A DNA stretch of 9,765 nt from Bordetella sp. (GTDB taxonomy: Bacteria; Pseudomonadota; Gammaproteobacteria; Burkholderiales; Burkholderiaceae_B), in contig DAIDKG010000474.1 in assembly GCA_027450125.1 (NCBI GenBank), positions 1 through 9,765 on the forward strand, in the 5' to 3' direction. Below, in pieces: positions 1-6,766 of this stretch (position 1 is the stretch's first letter; the number at the start of each line of letters is the position of its first letter). The notes under the pieces were generated by a model. It did not search any database. It was not told the origin of the DNA and was given only the letters and a program-made list of their open reading frames with translations. The position numbers were made by a program, and so were the translations under genes.

Positions 1-1562
1 TGCTTGCCCAGCAACCCGATCCAATGCCGGGTCGAAGCATCCTTCCACGTCCCGGCCCCGCCATCGGGCGCGTCCAGCTCCCCGATGATGCGCTTGGCCA
101 GCACCTTGCCGAACTCCACACCCCACTGATCGAAGGTGTTGATCCCCCACAGCACGCCCTGGGTGAACACTTTGTGCTCGTATAGCGCCAGCAGCGCGCC
201 CAGTGTGCCGGCCGTGAGCCTGGGCAACACGATCAGCGTGGACGGCCGTCCGCCCGGATGCACCCGATGACGCGCCAATAGCGCAGCCTGAACCGGATCG
301 CTCTCGGTGCGCTGTGTCTCGCTCAAGGCCTCTTCATAAGACTTGCCCGTAAGCAACGCCGCGCGCTGCGCCAGGCAATTGGCCAGCAGGATGCGGTGAT
401 TGCGCCCGTAGCCGTGGTCGGGCTCGCGGCAGGCGATGAAATCGACCGGCGTGCCCTGGGCGTCCTGGTGCATCCATTGGAAAAACGTGTGCTGGCTGTC
501 TGTTCCCGTCATGCCCCAGACGACCGGACTGGTGGGCACCCCCGCGGGGGTGCCGTCGGCGGTGGCCGACTTGCCCAGCGACTCCATCTCCAGTTGCTGC
601 GCCCAGGGCACCAGGAAGGCCATGCGTGCGTCATAAGGCGCGATGGCCTGCGTGGCATAGCCCAGCACGCTGCGGTTGGCTACCGCGGCAAGCGCCATTT
701 GCACCGGTGCGTTGGCGGCGATGGGCGCAGCGAGGAAGTGCTCGTCCATGGCTGCGGCGCCGGCCAGCAGTTCGTCGACGGCGTCGTTGCCCAGCGCCAG
801 GGCAATGGGCAGATGAATGGCGGACCAGAGCGAATAGCGGCCGCCCACCCAGTCCCAGAAACGGAAGATGCGTTCGTCGGCCACGCCGAAATCGCGAGCG
901 GCCTGCGGGTTGGCCGTCACGGCCGCCACGTGGCTTAGCGGATCGGCGATGCCGGCTTCGCGCAGCCAGTCGAGCGCGATCCGGGCATTGGCCAGCGACT
1001 CGGCGGTGGTGAACGTTTTGGAGGCCACGATCACCAGCGTCTGCGCCGGATCGAGATCGCCCAGCTGCTGCAGGATGTCGTGCGCGTCGACGTTGGCCGC
1101 AAAGCGGACGACCCGATGCAGGCCCCTGTCGCCCAGGGCGCGCACGACCATGCGCGGCCCCCAGTCGCTGCCGCCTATGCCCAGGTGCAGCACGTGTTTC
1201 CAGGCGCCGCGCGCATCGGCATCGGCGACGAATTGCCTTACATGCCGGCGCTCGCCCAGCACCTGCCCGGCCACGGCAGCCGGCGGCTGCGAGGCGCGCA
1301 GGGCCGTATGCCAGGCCGCGCGGTGTTCCGTCCAGTTGATGGGCTCGCCCGAGAAGAGGCCCGCGCGGGTCTTCTCGAAACCCTGCTGCGCCAGCAAGGC
1401 CGCGCCGGCATGATCGAGCGCGGGGCTGTGGCGCTGCGTGGTCAGATCGACCTGCAGGCCGGCCGCGTCGATGATGCGCAGGGATGCGCCGTCGAGCGGC
1501 GCGCTGCGTGCCGCAGCGGCGAACTGCTGCCAGGCGGGGCTGGAGGGAAGGTCGGAAGACAT
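1..1562 (-). CDS. pgi: Glucose-6-phosphate isomerase (Pgi), C-terminus cut by window edge
   Basis: Cytoplasmic enzyme interconverting glucose-6-phosphate and fructose-6-phosphate. I translated the minus strand by hand from an ATG at 1562-1560, which begins MSSDLPSSPAWQQF; 520 residues are visible without a stop. The usual bacterial length is about 520-550, so probably only a few residues are missing. Seen: the phosphosugar-binding segment LGIGGSDWGP (about 127-136), ASKTFTTAES (about 180), DWVGGRYSLWSAI (about 238-250), and the C-terminal Pgi signature GINTFDQWGVEFGK with its active-site lysine at 486. The ring-opening histidine is plausibly His383 in EPDHGYG. Odd: the segment normally WGEPGTN reads WGMTGTD, so the conserved catalytic-base glutamate is Met351, and the glycine ending the GGRYS signature is His. 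The gene lies 5 bases after the pgm stop with no clear ribosome site of its own, so it is probably translated by coupling to pgm. The family call is secure; full activity is less so. Confidence 0.95.
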   Translation of the reverse strand, partial: MSSDLPSSPAWQQFAAAARSAPLDGASLRIIDAAGLQVDLTTQRHSPALDHAGAALLAQQGFEKTRAGLFSGEPINWTEHRAAWHTALRASQPPAAVAGQVLGERRHVRQFVADADARGAWKHVLHLGIGGSDWGPRMVVRALGDRGLHRVVRFAANVDAHDILQQLGDLDPAQTLVIVASKTFTTAESLANARIALDWLREAGIADPLSHVAAVTANPQAARDFGVADERIFRFWDWVGGRYSLWSAIHLPIALALGNDAVDELLAGAAAMDEHFLAAPIAANAPVQMALAAVANRSVLGYATQAIAPYDARMAFLVPWAQQLEMESLGKSATADGTPAGVPTSPVVWGMTGTDSQHTFFQWMHQDAQGTPVDFIACREPDHGYGRNHRILLANCLAQRAALLTGKSYEEALSETQRTESDPVQAALLARHRVHPGGRPSTLIVLPRLTAGTLGALLALYEHKVFTQGVLWGINTFDQWGVEFGKVLAKRIIGELDAPDGGAGTWKDASTRHWIGLLGK

Positions 1563-1567
1563 GGCGA

Positions 1568-2950
1568 TCAGAAGGGCAGCTTGGCTTGCGGCGCGAGCTT
1601 GAGCAGTTCGCGGCGGAATTCGTTCTGGATGCGCGCGAGCGCCGTTTCGCTGTCGGCCTCGAAGCGCAGGACGATGACCGGCGTGGTGTTGGACGAACGC
1701 GCCAGGCCGAAGCCGTCGGCGTATTCGGCGCGCACGCCGTCGATGGTGACTACGCGCTCGGTGCCGGGGAAGTCGCCCTTGGCCTGCAACTCGCGGATGA
1801 CGGCGTGCGGCTGGCCTTCTTCCATCTCGATCTTGAGCTCGGGCGTGGAGATGGCTTGCGGCAGGGCTTCGAGTTGCGCGGAGGGGTTGGCGCTGCGCGA
1901 GACGATCTCCAGCAGGCGCGCGGCGGTGTAGATGCCGTCGTCGAAGCCGAACCAGCGTTCCTTGAAGAAGATGTGGCCGCTCATTTCGCCGGCCAGGGGG
2001 GCGCCGGTCTCGGCCAGCTTGGCCTTGACCAGCGAATGGCCGGTCATCCACATCAGCGGCTTGCCGCCCGCCTGCTCGACGGCCAGGCCGACGTGGCGGC
2101 TGCATTTGACGTCGTAGATGATGGTGCCGCCTGGCACGCGCGTGAGCACGTCGCGGGCCAGCAGGATGAGCTGGCGATCGGGCCAGATGATCTGGCCGGA
2201 CTTGGTGACCACGCCCAGGCGGTCGGCGTCGCCGTCGAAGGCCAGGCCCAGTTCGCAGTCGGTCGTGGTGACGTGCCTGATGAGGTCTTCGAGATTGTGC
2301 GGCTCGGCCGGGTCGGGGTGGTGGTTGGGGAAGTTGCCGTCGACCTGGGTATAGAGCTCGTCTATGTCGCAGCCCAGGGCGCGCAGCAGCGCCGGGGCGA
2401 CCGCGCCGCCCACGCCGTTGCCGCAATCGACCGCGATCTTCATGGGGCGCGCGAGTTTGACGTCGGAAACGATGCGCTCGATGTACTGGCCCACCAGGTC
2501 GAGCCTGACGTGCTTGCCGGGCGCGGCGGCGGGTTGGGCCGCAGCCATTTCGCCGGGCAGTTGCTTGATGTCGTCGCCGTAGAGCGCCTTGCCGCCCAGC
2601 ATCATCTTGAAGCCGTTGTACTTGGGCGGGTTGTGGCTGCCGGTGATGGCCACGCCGGTGCCGGTGCCTTGCGTGAAGGCGGCGTAGTAGACCAGCGGGG
2701 TGGGGACCATGCCGATGTCCAGGGCGTCCACGCCGCCGGCGGTCAGGCCGTCGACCAGGGCCTGGGCCAGCGCGGGGCTGCTCAGGCGGCCGTCGTAGCC
2801 GACCACCACGGCCTTGATCCCGGCCTTGCGGGCGCGGGCGGCCAGGGCCAGGCCCAGCGCGCGGGCGAAGTCCGGATTGATCAGGTCGGGAACGGTGCCC
2901 CGGATGTCGTAGGCCTTGAAGACGGAGGCGGGAAAAGACGGGGTGCTCAC
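1568..2950 (-). CDS. pgm: Phosphoglucomutase/phosphomannomutase (AlgC/Pgm type)
   Basis: An alpha-D-phosphohexomutase that moves phosphate between C1 and C6 of glucose or mannose, feeding nucleotide-sugar synthesis for lipopolysaccharide and other surface glycans; it is cytoplasmic. The 460 residues match the AlgC length. Seen in order: N-terminal FKAYDIRG (11-18); active-site loop TGSHNPP with the phosphoserine at Ser105; metal loop DGDADR with Asp239, Asp241 and Asp243; sugar-specificity loop GEMSGH (321-326); phosphate-binding loop RSSNTTP (418-424). All key residues are present. The start is GTG at 2950, chosen because AAGGA lies about 7 bases upstream and the protein begins directly before the conserved VFKAYDIRG. 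The stop is 5 bases before the pgi ATG, giving a pgm-pgi operon. In Bordetella a pgm gene is known to be needed for complete LPS. Whether glucose or mannose is preferred cannot be read here; the TGSHNP loop resembles the dual-specificity AlgC enzymes. Confidence 0.95.
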   Translation of the reverse strand: MSTPSFPASVFKAYDIRGTVPDLINPDFARALGLALAARARKAGIKAVVVGYDGRLSSPALAQALVDGLTAGGVDALDIGMVPTPLVYYAAFTQGTGTGVAITGSHNPPKYNGFKMMLGGKALYGDDIKQLPGEMAAAQPAAAPGKHVRLDLVGQYIERIVSDVKLARPMKIAVDCGNGVGGAVAPALLRALGCDIDELYTQVDGNFPNHHPDPAEPHNLEDLIRHVTTTDCELGLAFDGDADRLGVVTKSGQIIWPDRQLILLARDVLTRVPGGTIIYDVKCSRHVGLAVEQAGGKPLMWMTGHSLVKAKLAETGAPLAGEMSGHIFFKERWFGFDDGIYTAARLLEIVSRSANPSAQLEALPQAISTPELKIEMEEGQPHAVIRELQAKGDFPGTERVVTIDGVRAEYADGFGLARSSNTTPVIVLRFEADSETALARIQNEFRRELLKLAPQAKLPF

Positions 2951-2965
2951 GGGAAATCCTTGTGG

Positions 2966-2996
2966 AAAAACGGGCGCCGGCGGCGGCCCGCGGCGC
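2966..2996 (-). terminator. Terminator-like hairpin with T-tract in the pgm leader
   Basis: Read on the minus strand, CGGGC (2990-2986) pairs with GCCCG (2975-2971). An inner GCC/GGC helix closes a 3-base loop, leaving one bulged C, and five T residues follow at once (2970-2966). An alternative, mutually exclusive 6-bp stem joins GCGCCG (2996-2991) to CGGCGC (2979-2974). The T-tract ends about 15 bases before the GTG of pgm. It may end transcripts of the upstream LysR gene or act as an attenuator. GC-rich DNA forms such stems easily, and the T-tract is short. Confidence 0.4.
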
Positions 2997-3003
2997 TGTC
3001 ACA

Positions 3004-3009
3004 ATTATC
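3004..3009 (-). promoter_or_regulatory. Possible -10 element upstream of pgm
   Basis: The minus strand reads GATAAT at 3009-3004 (five of six bases match TATAAT), about 54 bases upstream of the pgm GTG in the 139-base gap between the LysR gene and pgm. I find no recognisable TTGACA-like -35 at 16-18 bases. It is a candidate only; if real, its transcript would pass through the hairpin at 2966-2996 before reaching pgm. Confidence 0.25.
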
Positions 3010-3089
3010 TCTGATTCAGCCGGCCCGGTGGGGCGTGGCCGCGGCATTGAAGAAACAGGGCATTTCCGGACAATCAGGCGCCGGCGCGC

Positions 3090-3992
3090 TCAGCGGCCCG
3101 GCAGGCCTGCGGCGAAATGCCGTTCGCAGACGGCGATGAAGTCCTGCAGCGTCGGGGTGGCTTTGTCCTCGCGCCATGCCAGTCCCACGGACAATTCCGG
3201 CACAGTCTCCTTGAACGTGCGGTATTGGACGCCGTCCAGCTTCAGCGCCGATTGGGACCGGGGGACGGGCGAAAAACCGCGGCCCGCCGCAACCAGCGCC
3301 AGGGAAGCATGCATGGTCCGCACTTCGAAGTAGTCGGACGGCCGGACGTTGCAGCGGTGAAAGAAATCCCGGAACAGGCTCTGCGTGCTGCGCCGCAGGT
3401 CATGGCTGGGATAGCCGATCATGCTGCGCCCGTCGAGCGCCCTGGCGGACAGCTTTTCGCCGCGCTCGAGCCGCCATTCGGACGGCACCGCCACGGCGTA
3501 GGGCTCGGTAAAGAGCGAACGCGTCCGCAGCGAGGCGTGGTAGATCGGTTCGCGCACCAGGCCTATATCGATGGAGCCCTCCAGCAGGCGGCCGATCTGT
3601 TCAGTGGTGGTGTATTCGACCAGGTGCACGCGGCGCAGAGGGTCCTGCGCGAACCAGCTGCGCAGCAGCGCGGGCAGGAATGTGTAGCTGAACGCATGCA
3701 GCAGCCCCAGCGTCAGGGTGGCGCCCTCTTTGTGCCGCGAGGCGTGAACGATCTCGCGGCACCGGTCGGCCTCGCGCAACAGTCCGCGCGCATGTTCCAG
3801 TAGCGCTTCGCCTTCGATGGTCAGGCTGACCGCGCGGGTCGTGCGGAAAAGCAGTTTGACGCCGAGCTGGGTTTCCAGCGTCTGGATGTGCTCGCTCAGC
3901 GGCGGCTGGCTGATGCCCAGGCGCAGCGCGGCGCGGCCGAAGTGGCCTTCCTCGGCCACGGCGACGAAGTAACGCAGCCGTTTCAAGTCCAT
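3090..3992 (-). CDS. LysR-family transcriptional regulator
   Basis: A 300-residue protein, the usual LysR length. Residues 1-60 form the winged helix-turn-helix: MDLKRLRYFVAVAEEGHFGR, then AALRLGISQPPLSEHIQTLE, then the wing LLFRTTRAVSLTIEG. From about residue 90 the effector-binding domain follows (ATLTLGLLHAFSYTFLPALL, then EGSIDIGLVREP). The N-terminus resembles the CatR/CbnR/BenM branch, which often controls degradation of aromatic or organic acids. The ATG at 3992-3990 was chosen over an in-frame GTG at 4019 because AGGA lies 6 bases upstream and MDLKRLRYF is the typical family start. It is divergent from the dioxygenase gene across 116 bases, the classical arrangement in which a LysR protein activates its divergent neighbour in response to a pathway metabolite and represses itself. 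Target and effector are inferred, not visible. Confidence 0.95.
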   Translation of the reverse strand: MDLKRLRYFVAVAEEGHFGRAALRLGISQPPLSEHIQTLETQLGVKLLFRTTRAVSLTIEGEALLEHARGLLREADRCREIVHASRHKEGATLTLGLLHAFSYTFLPALLRSWFAQDPLRRVHLVEYTTTEQIGRLLEGSIDIGLVREPIYHASLRTRSLFTEPYAVAVPSEWRLERGEKLSARALDGRSMIGYPSHDLRRSTQSLFRDFFHRCNVRPSDYFEVRTMHASLALVAAGRGFSPVPRSQSALKLDGVQYRTFKETVPELSVGLAWREDKATPTLQDFIAVCERHFAAGLPGR

Positions 3993-4108
3993 GATTATTC
4001 CTGTTTTCCTATTAATCACAGGATAAATCAGTATTGGACTCTTAATAATGTCCGCTCATACATTCAGTCCGGTAGCCGCGCAGGTTCGGCATCGATCGGA
4101 GGAAAGAG
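3993..4108. promoter_or_regulatory. Divergent LysR/dioxygenase promoter region
   Basis: This 116-base spacer is markedly more AT-rich than the genes around it. It holds AATAAT (4044-4049), a possible -10 for the plus-strand operon, and no good -35, as is common for activator-dependent promoters. A dyad AATGT-N8-ACATT lies at 4047-4064, about 45 bases before the dioxygenase ATG, and is a candidate LysR-type site although its centre does not give the exact T-N11-A form. A strong Shine-Dalgarno sequence GGAGG (4098-4102) precedes the ATG at 4109 by 6 bases. On the minus strand AGGA serves the LysR start. Confidence 0.5.
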
Positions 4109-4933
4109 ATGGAAGTGCGCAAATTGACGGGCGTCATCGGCGCTGAACTGCTGGGCATTGACGTGGGCGCGGACCTGGGCGAGGCCGACGTGGCGGCGGT
4201 CCGCCGGGCATTGCTGGAAAACCAGGTCGTGTTCTTCCGCGACCAGAACCTCACGCCGGAGCAGCACATCGCCTTCGCCCGGCGCTTCGGCGACATCAGC
4301 ACGACGCCGGTCTATCACACCCTGCCCGACTATCCACAGATCATGCCGGTGGTCAAGGAGCCGACCGACGCGGATGTCATCGGCGATACCTGGCATACCG
4401 ACGAAACCTATCACCGGACGCCGCCGATGGGCTCTCTTCTCTACGGCCGCGAAGTGCCGCAGGTGGGAGGGGACACGCTCTGGTGCAATCTTTATCGCGC
4501 GTACGACACGCTGTCCGAAGGCCTGAAAGAAACGCTGTCCGGCATGCGGGCCGTGCATACCAACAACTTTCTGTCCGCCAACGCCATGGCGCGCAACAGC
4601 ACGCGATCGACCAAGCTGCGCGAGGACGTCGGCGTCATCACCAGTGTCCATCCCGTGGTGCGCACCCATGAGGAGACCGGGCGCAAGTGCCTGTTCGTGA
4701 ACCATCCGTTCACCTATGCCTTCGACGGCATGACGCGCGAGGAAAGCCTGCCTCTGCTGCAGTATCTCTACCAGCACAGCGCCAGGCCCGAGAACACCTG
4801 CCGTTTCCGCTGGCGCAAGGGATCGATGGCGTTCTGGGACAACCGCTGCACCATGCATTACGCCATCAACGATTACCCTGGCCAGCGACGGGCCATGCAC
4901 CGCATCACGATTCAGGGCAGCGTACCCTGCTAG
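4109..4933 (+). CDS. TauD/TfdA-family Fe(II)/2-oxoglutarate-dependent dioxygenase
   Basis: A 274-residue cytoplasmic enzyme expected to couple oxidative decarboxylation of 2-oxoglutarate (to succinate and CO2) to hydroxylation of an organic substrate, often with C-S, C-O or C-N cleavage. The iron facial triad is visible: His96 and Asp98 in WHTDETYH and His250 in WDNRCTMHYA. Arg265 in RRAMHRITIQG fits the 2-oxoglutarate-binding arginine (TauD Arg270). The length equals that of TauD (about 280). Substrate is unknown. TauD holds the taurine sulfonate partly through an asparagine just before the HxD motif; the equivalent stretch here is IGDTWHTD with no Asn, so taurine is not favoured. It is the first gene of a plus-strand unit and is divergent from a LysR regulator; the Bug protein gene follows after 57 bases. 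A perfect GGAGG site fixes the start. Confidence 0.93.
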   Translation: MEVRKLTGVIGAELLGIDVGADLGEADVAAVRRALLENQVVFFRDQNLTPEQHIAFARRFGDISTTPVYHTLPDYPQIMPVVKEPTDADVIGDTWHTDETYHRTPPMGSLLYGREVPQVGGDTLWCNLYRAYDTLSEGLKETLSGMRAVHTNNFLSANAMARNSTRSTKLREDVGVITSVHPVVRTHEETGRKCLFVNHPFTYAFDGMTREESLPLLQYLYQHSARPENTCRFRWRKGSMAFWDNRCTMHYAINDYPGQRRAMHRITIQGSVPC

Positions 4934-4947
4934 CGCCATAGATGGCG
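4934..4947 (+). repeat. Inverted repeat directly after the dioxygenase stop
   Basis: CGCCAT (4934-4939) and ATGGCG (4942-4947) form a perfect 6-base inverted repeat around a 2-base centre, starting at the base after the TAG stop. As RNA it would fold as a 5-bp stem with a 4-base loop. No T-tract follows. It shares the GCCAT/ATGGC arms with the repeat after the next gene (5979-5995). Confidence 0.5.
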
Positions 4948-4990
4948 ATGCCGCGAACCGCGCAAGACCGACAATTCAAGGAGACAGAAA

Positions 4991-5977
4991 ATGAAGCAAC
5001 GCTTTATCTTTGCCGCCATATTGGCGCTTTGCGGCGCGCTCGCCGGTACGGCCAGGGCCGGCGCCGACGCGGCCAGGTGGCCGTCCCAGCAGGTGACCTG
5101 GGTGGTCGGCTACGCCCCGGGGGGCACCACCGACATCATTGCGCGGGTGCTGGCGGCAGCGCTCACCGAGCAGACCGGGCAGGCTTTTGTCGTCGAGAAC
5201 CGCACGGGCGCCAACAGCAATATCGGCGCCGAGTTCGTCAAGCGCGCGGCGCCGGACGGCTATACGTATTTCGTGGGTTCGACGGCCAATGCCATCAACC
5301 GCACGCTGTACAAGAACCTGGATTACGACATTGCCAAGGACTACCGCAGCGTGGCGCTGCTGGGCACGGTGCCCAATCTGCTGGTGGTCAATCCGAAATT
5401 GCCCATCCATAACGTCAAGGAGTACATCGCGTACGCCAAGGCCCACCCGGGCAAGCTCACCTGCGCATCGTCCGGGATCGGTTCGGCCATCCACATGTCC
5501 TGCGAGCTGTTCAAGCTGGATACGGGCACCAACATCCTGCACGTCCCGTATCGCGGCAGCGGTCCGGCGATGGCCGATCTGCTCGGCGGCCAGGTCGATT
5601 CGATCTTCGACAACATGCCCACGGAACTGCCCAATGTGCGTGCCGGCAAGCTGCGGGCCCTGGGGGTGACGACCTTGCAGCGCTCGCCGTCCGCGCCGGA
5701 CATCCCGACGCTGGCCGAGTCGGGCCTGCCGGGATTTTCCGTGCAGTCGTGGTTCGGCCTGTTCGCGCCCAAGGGCGTTCCCCAGGCGATCGTCGACCGG
5801 ATGAACGCCGACGTCAACCGAGCGCTGAGCAGCGCGAAGGTCAAGGCGGCTTTCGAGAGCGCCGGCATCGTGATCCCGGCCGCGCCCAACAGTCCTGCCC
5901 AGTTTGGCGGGTTCGTCAAGAGCGAGGTCCGCCGCTGGGCCGAGGTCGTCAAGCGCTCCGGCGCCCATGTGGACTGA
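4991..5977 (+). CDS. Bug-family (tripartite tricarboxylate receptor) periplasmic binding protein
   Basis: A 328-residue secreted solute-binding protein of the Bug/TctC family, which captures carboxylates and related organic acids in the periplasm. Residues 1-23 form a Sec signal peptide (MKQR, hydrophobic FIFAAILALCGALAG, cleavage likely after TARA). The mature part starts with the family pattern WVVGYAPGGTTDIIARVLA (38-56), where the PGG-x-x-D loop binds the ligand carboxylate. GANSNIGAEFVKRAAPDGYT and HVPYRGSGPAMADLLGGQVD are further family landmarks. The length is typical. A clear AAGGAG (4978-4983) sits 7 bases before the ATG. No TctA or TctB membrane subunit is in the window, as is usual for the many solitary Bug genes of Bordetella. 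It lies between a dioxygenase and a dehydrogenase, so it probably captures, or senses, the substrate of that pathway. The ligand cannot be predicted. Confidence 0.95.
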   Translation: MKQRFIFAAILALCGALAGTARAGADAARWPSQQVTWVVGYAPGGTTDIIARVLAAALTEQTGQAFVVENRTGANSNIGAEFVKRAAPDGYTYFVGSTANAINRTLYKNLDYDIAKDYRSVALLGTVPNLLVVNPKLPIHNVKEYIAYAKAHPGKLTCASSGIGSAIHMSCELFKLDTGTNILHVPYRGSGPAMADLLGGQVDSIFDNMPTELPNVRAGKLRALGVTTLQRSPSAPDIPTLAESGLPGFSVQSWFGLFAPKGVPQAIVDRMNADVNRALSSAKVKAAFESAGIVIPAAPNSPAQFGGFVKSEVRRWAEVVKRSGAHVD

Positions 5978-5978
5978 G

Positions 5979-5995
5979 GCCATGCGCCTTATGGC
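5979..5995 (+). repeat. Inverted repeat just after the Bug gene stop
   Basis: GCCAT (5979-5983) and ATGGC (5991-5995) are separated by 7 bases and begin two bases after the TGA stop; a G-T pair extends the stem to 6. The arms are the same as those after the dioxygenase gene. No T-tract follows. Confidence 0.4.
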
Positions 5996-6004
5996 AAGAT
6001 ACGG

Positions 6005-6027
6005 AGCCGGCGCTGCGTCCGCCGGCT
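6005..6027 (+). other. Strong stem-loop between the Bug and SDR genes
   Basis: AGCCGGCG (6005-6012) pairs perfectly with CGCCGGCT (6020-6027) over 8 bp with a 7-base loop. The stem ends a few bases before the purine-rich ribosome site (GGGAG at 6032-6036) of the SDR gene at 6044. There is no T-tract, so it is a weak terminator candidate. It could instead stabilise the upstream message or lower translation or transcription of the downstream gene. Confidence 0.45.
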
Positions 6028-6043
6028 TCGAGGGAGCAGGAGC

Positions 6044-6766
6044 ATGAATGCGCCGGTCACGCTGATCACAGGTGCCAATCGCGGCATCGGCCGTGCGACA
6101 GCCGAGCGGCTGGCCCGCGACGGGCATCATGTCGTCGGCCTGGCGCGCCATGCGCCGGATGACGGATTCCCCGGCGAATTCGTGCAGGTCGACCTGCTGG
6201 ACGCCTTGCAGACCGAGCGGGTGCTGGCCGATCTGGCGGCGCGGCATTCGTTCGATCATGTGGTCAACAATGCCGGCCTGACGACGTCGAGCACGCTGGA
6301 GCAGACCTCGCCGCAGGAACTGGACCGCATCCTGGCCTTGAACATGCGCGCGCCCATGCAGTGCGTGCAGGCCTGCCTGCCCGCCATGAAGCGCAAGGGC
6401 CGGGGGGCGATCGTCAATATCGCCAGCCGGGCGCTGCTGGGCATGGCACGCCGCACTGCCTATGCGGGCGCCAAGAGCGGGCTGCTGGGCTTTACCCGGA
6501 CGTGGGCGCTGGAGCTGGGGCCGCACGGCATCACGGTCAACGCGGTGGCGCCAGGACCCGTGCTGACCGAGCTTTACGCCAACAACAATCCCATGGATGA
6601 GGAGACGGCGCGCCGCTTCGTGGAGCGCATCCCGCTGCGCCGCATGGGGCGTCCCGAGGACATTGCCGGCAGTATCGCGTTCTTCCTGTCCGACGACGCG
6701 CGCTTCGTGACCGGCCAGGTGCTTTACGCCTGCGGCGGCCTCTCCGTAGGCGCGGCGCCTTTGTAG
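6044..6766 (+). CDS. Short-chain dehydrogenase/reductase (FabG-like)
   Basis: A 240-residue classical SDR, expected to interconvert an alcohol and a ketone with NAD(H) or NADP(H) in the cytoplasm. Seen: the Rossmann motif TGANRGIG (9-16), NNAG (75-78), catalytic Asn100 in LALNM, Ser128 in VNIAS, Tyr140 and Lys144 in YAGAK, and AVAPGPVLT after the last Rossmann strand. The length and the C-terminal FVTGQVLYACGG match FabG-like enzymes. Since there is no acyl-carrier or fatty-acid gene nearby and the gene follows a dioxygenase and a Bug protein, a catabolic role is more likely than fatty-acid synthesis. It lies 66 bases after the Bug gene with a hairpin in between, so it is probably part of the same operon with reduced or separately tuned expression. 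AGGGAG precedes the ATG by about 8 bases. The substrate is unknown. Confidence 0.93.
   Translation: MNAPVTLITGANRGIGRATAERLARDGHHVVGLARHAPDDGFPGEFVQVDLLDALQTERVLADLAARHSFDHVVNNAGLTTSSTLEQTSPQELDRILALNMRAPMQCVQACLPAMKRKGRGAIVNIASRALLGMARRTAYAGAKSGLLGFTRTWALELGPHGITVNAVAPGPVLTELYANNNPMDEETARRFVERIPLRRMGRPEDIAGSIAFFLSDDARFVTGQVLYACGGLSVGAAPL

Noticed and set aside
396..938. A 180-codon plus-strand frame in the first kilobase.
   Set aside because: It is opposite pgi, whose continuous minus-strand translation carries Pgi signatures over the whole stretch.
1484..3139. A 551-codon open frame on the plus strand, opposite pgm.
   Set aside because: It is antisense to a gene with all phosphohexomutase motifs. 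Long antisense frames are expected where third positions are mostly G or C, and its translation is low-complexity and rich in Ala, Gly, Arg and Asp without a recognisable domain.
3990..4019. A longer LysR start (GTG at 4019) adding nine residues.
   Set aside because: The ATG at 3992 has a well-placed AGGA and begins exactly with the family N-terminus MDLKRLRYF; the extension has no matching ribosome site.
5015..5040. A possible lipoprotein lipobox around the Cys in LALCGALAG of the Bug protein.
   Set aside because: The residue before Cys is Leu rather than Gly, Ala or Ser, and a good signal peptidase I site (TARA) follows; a soluble periplasmic protein is more likely.
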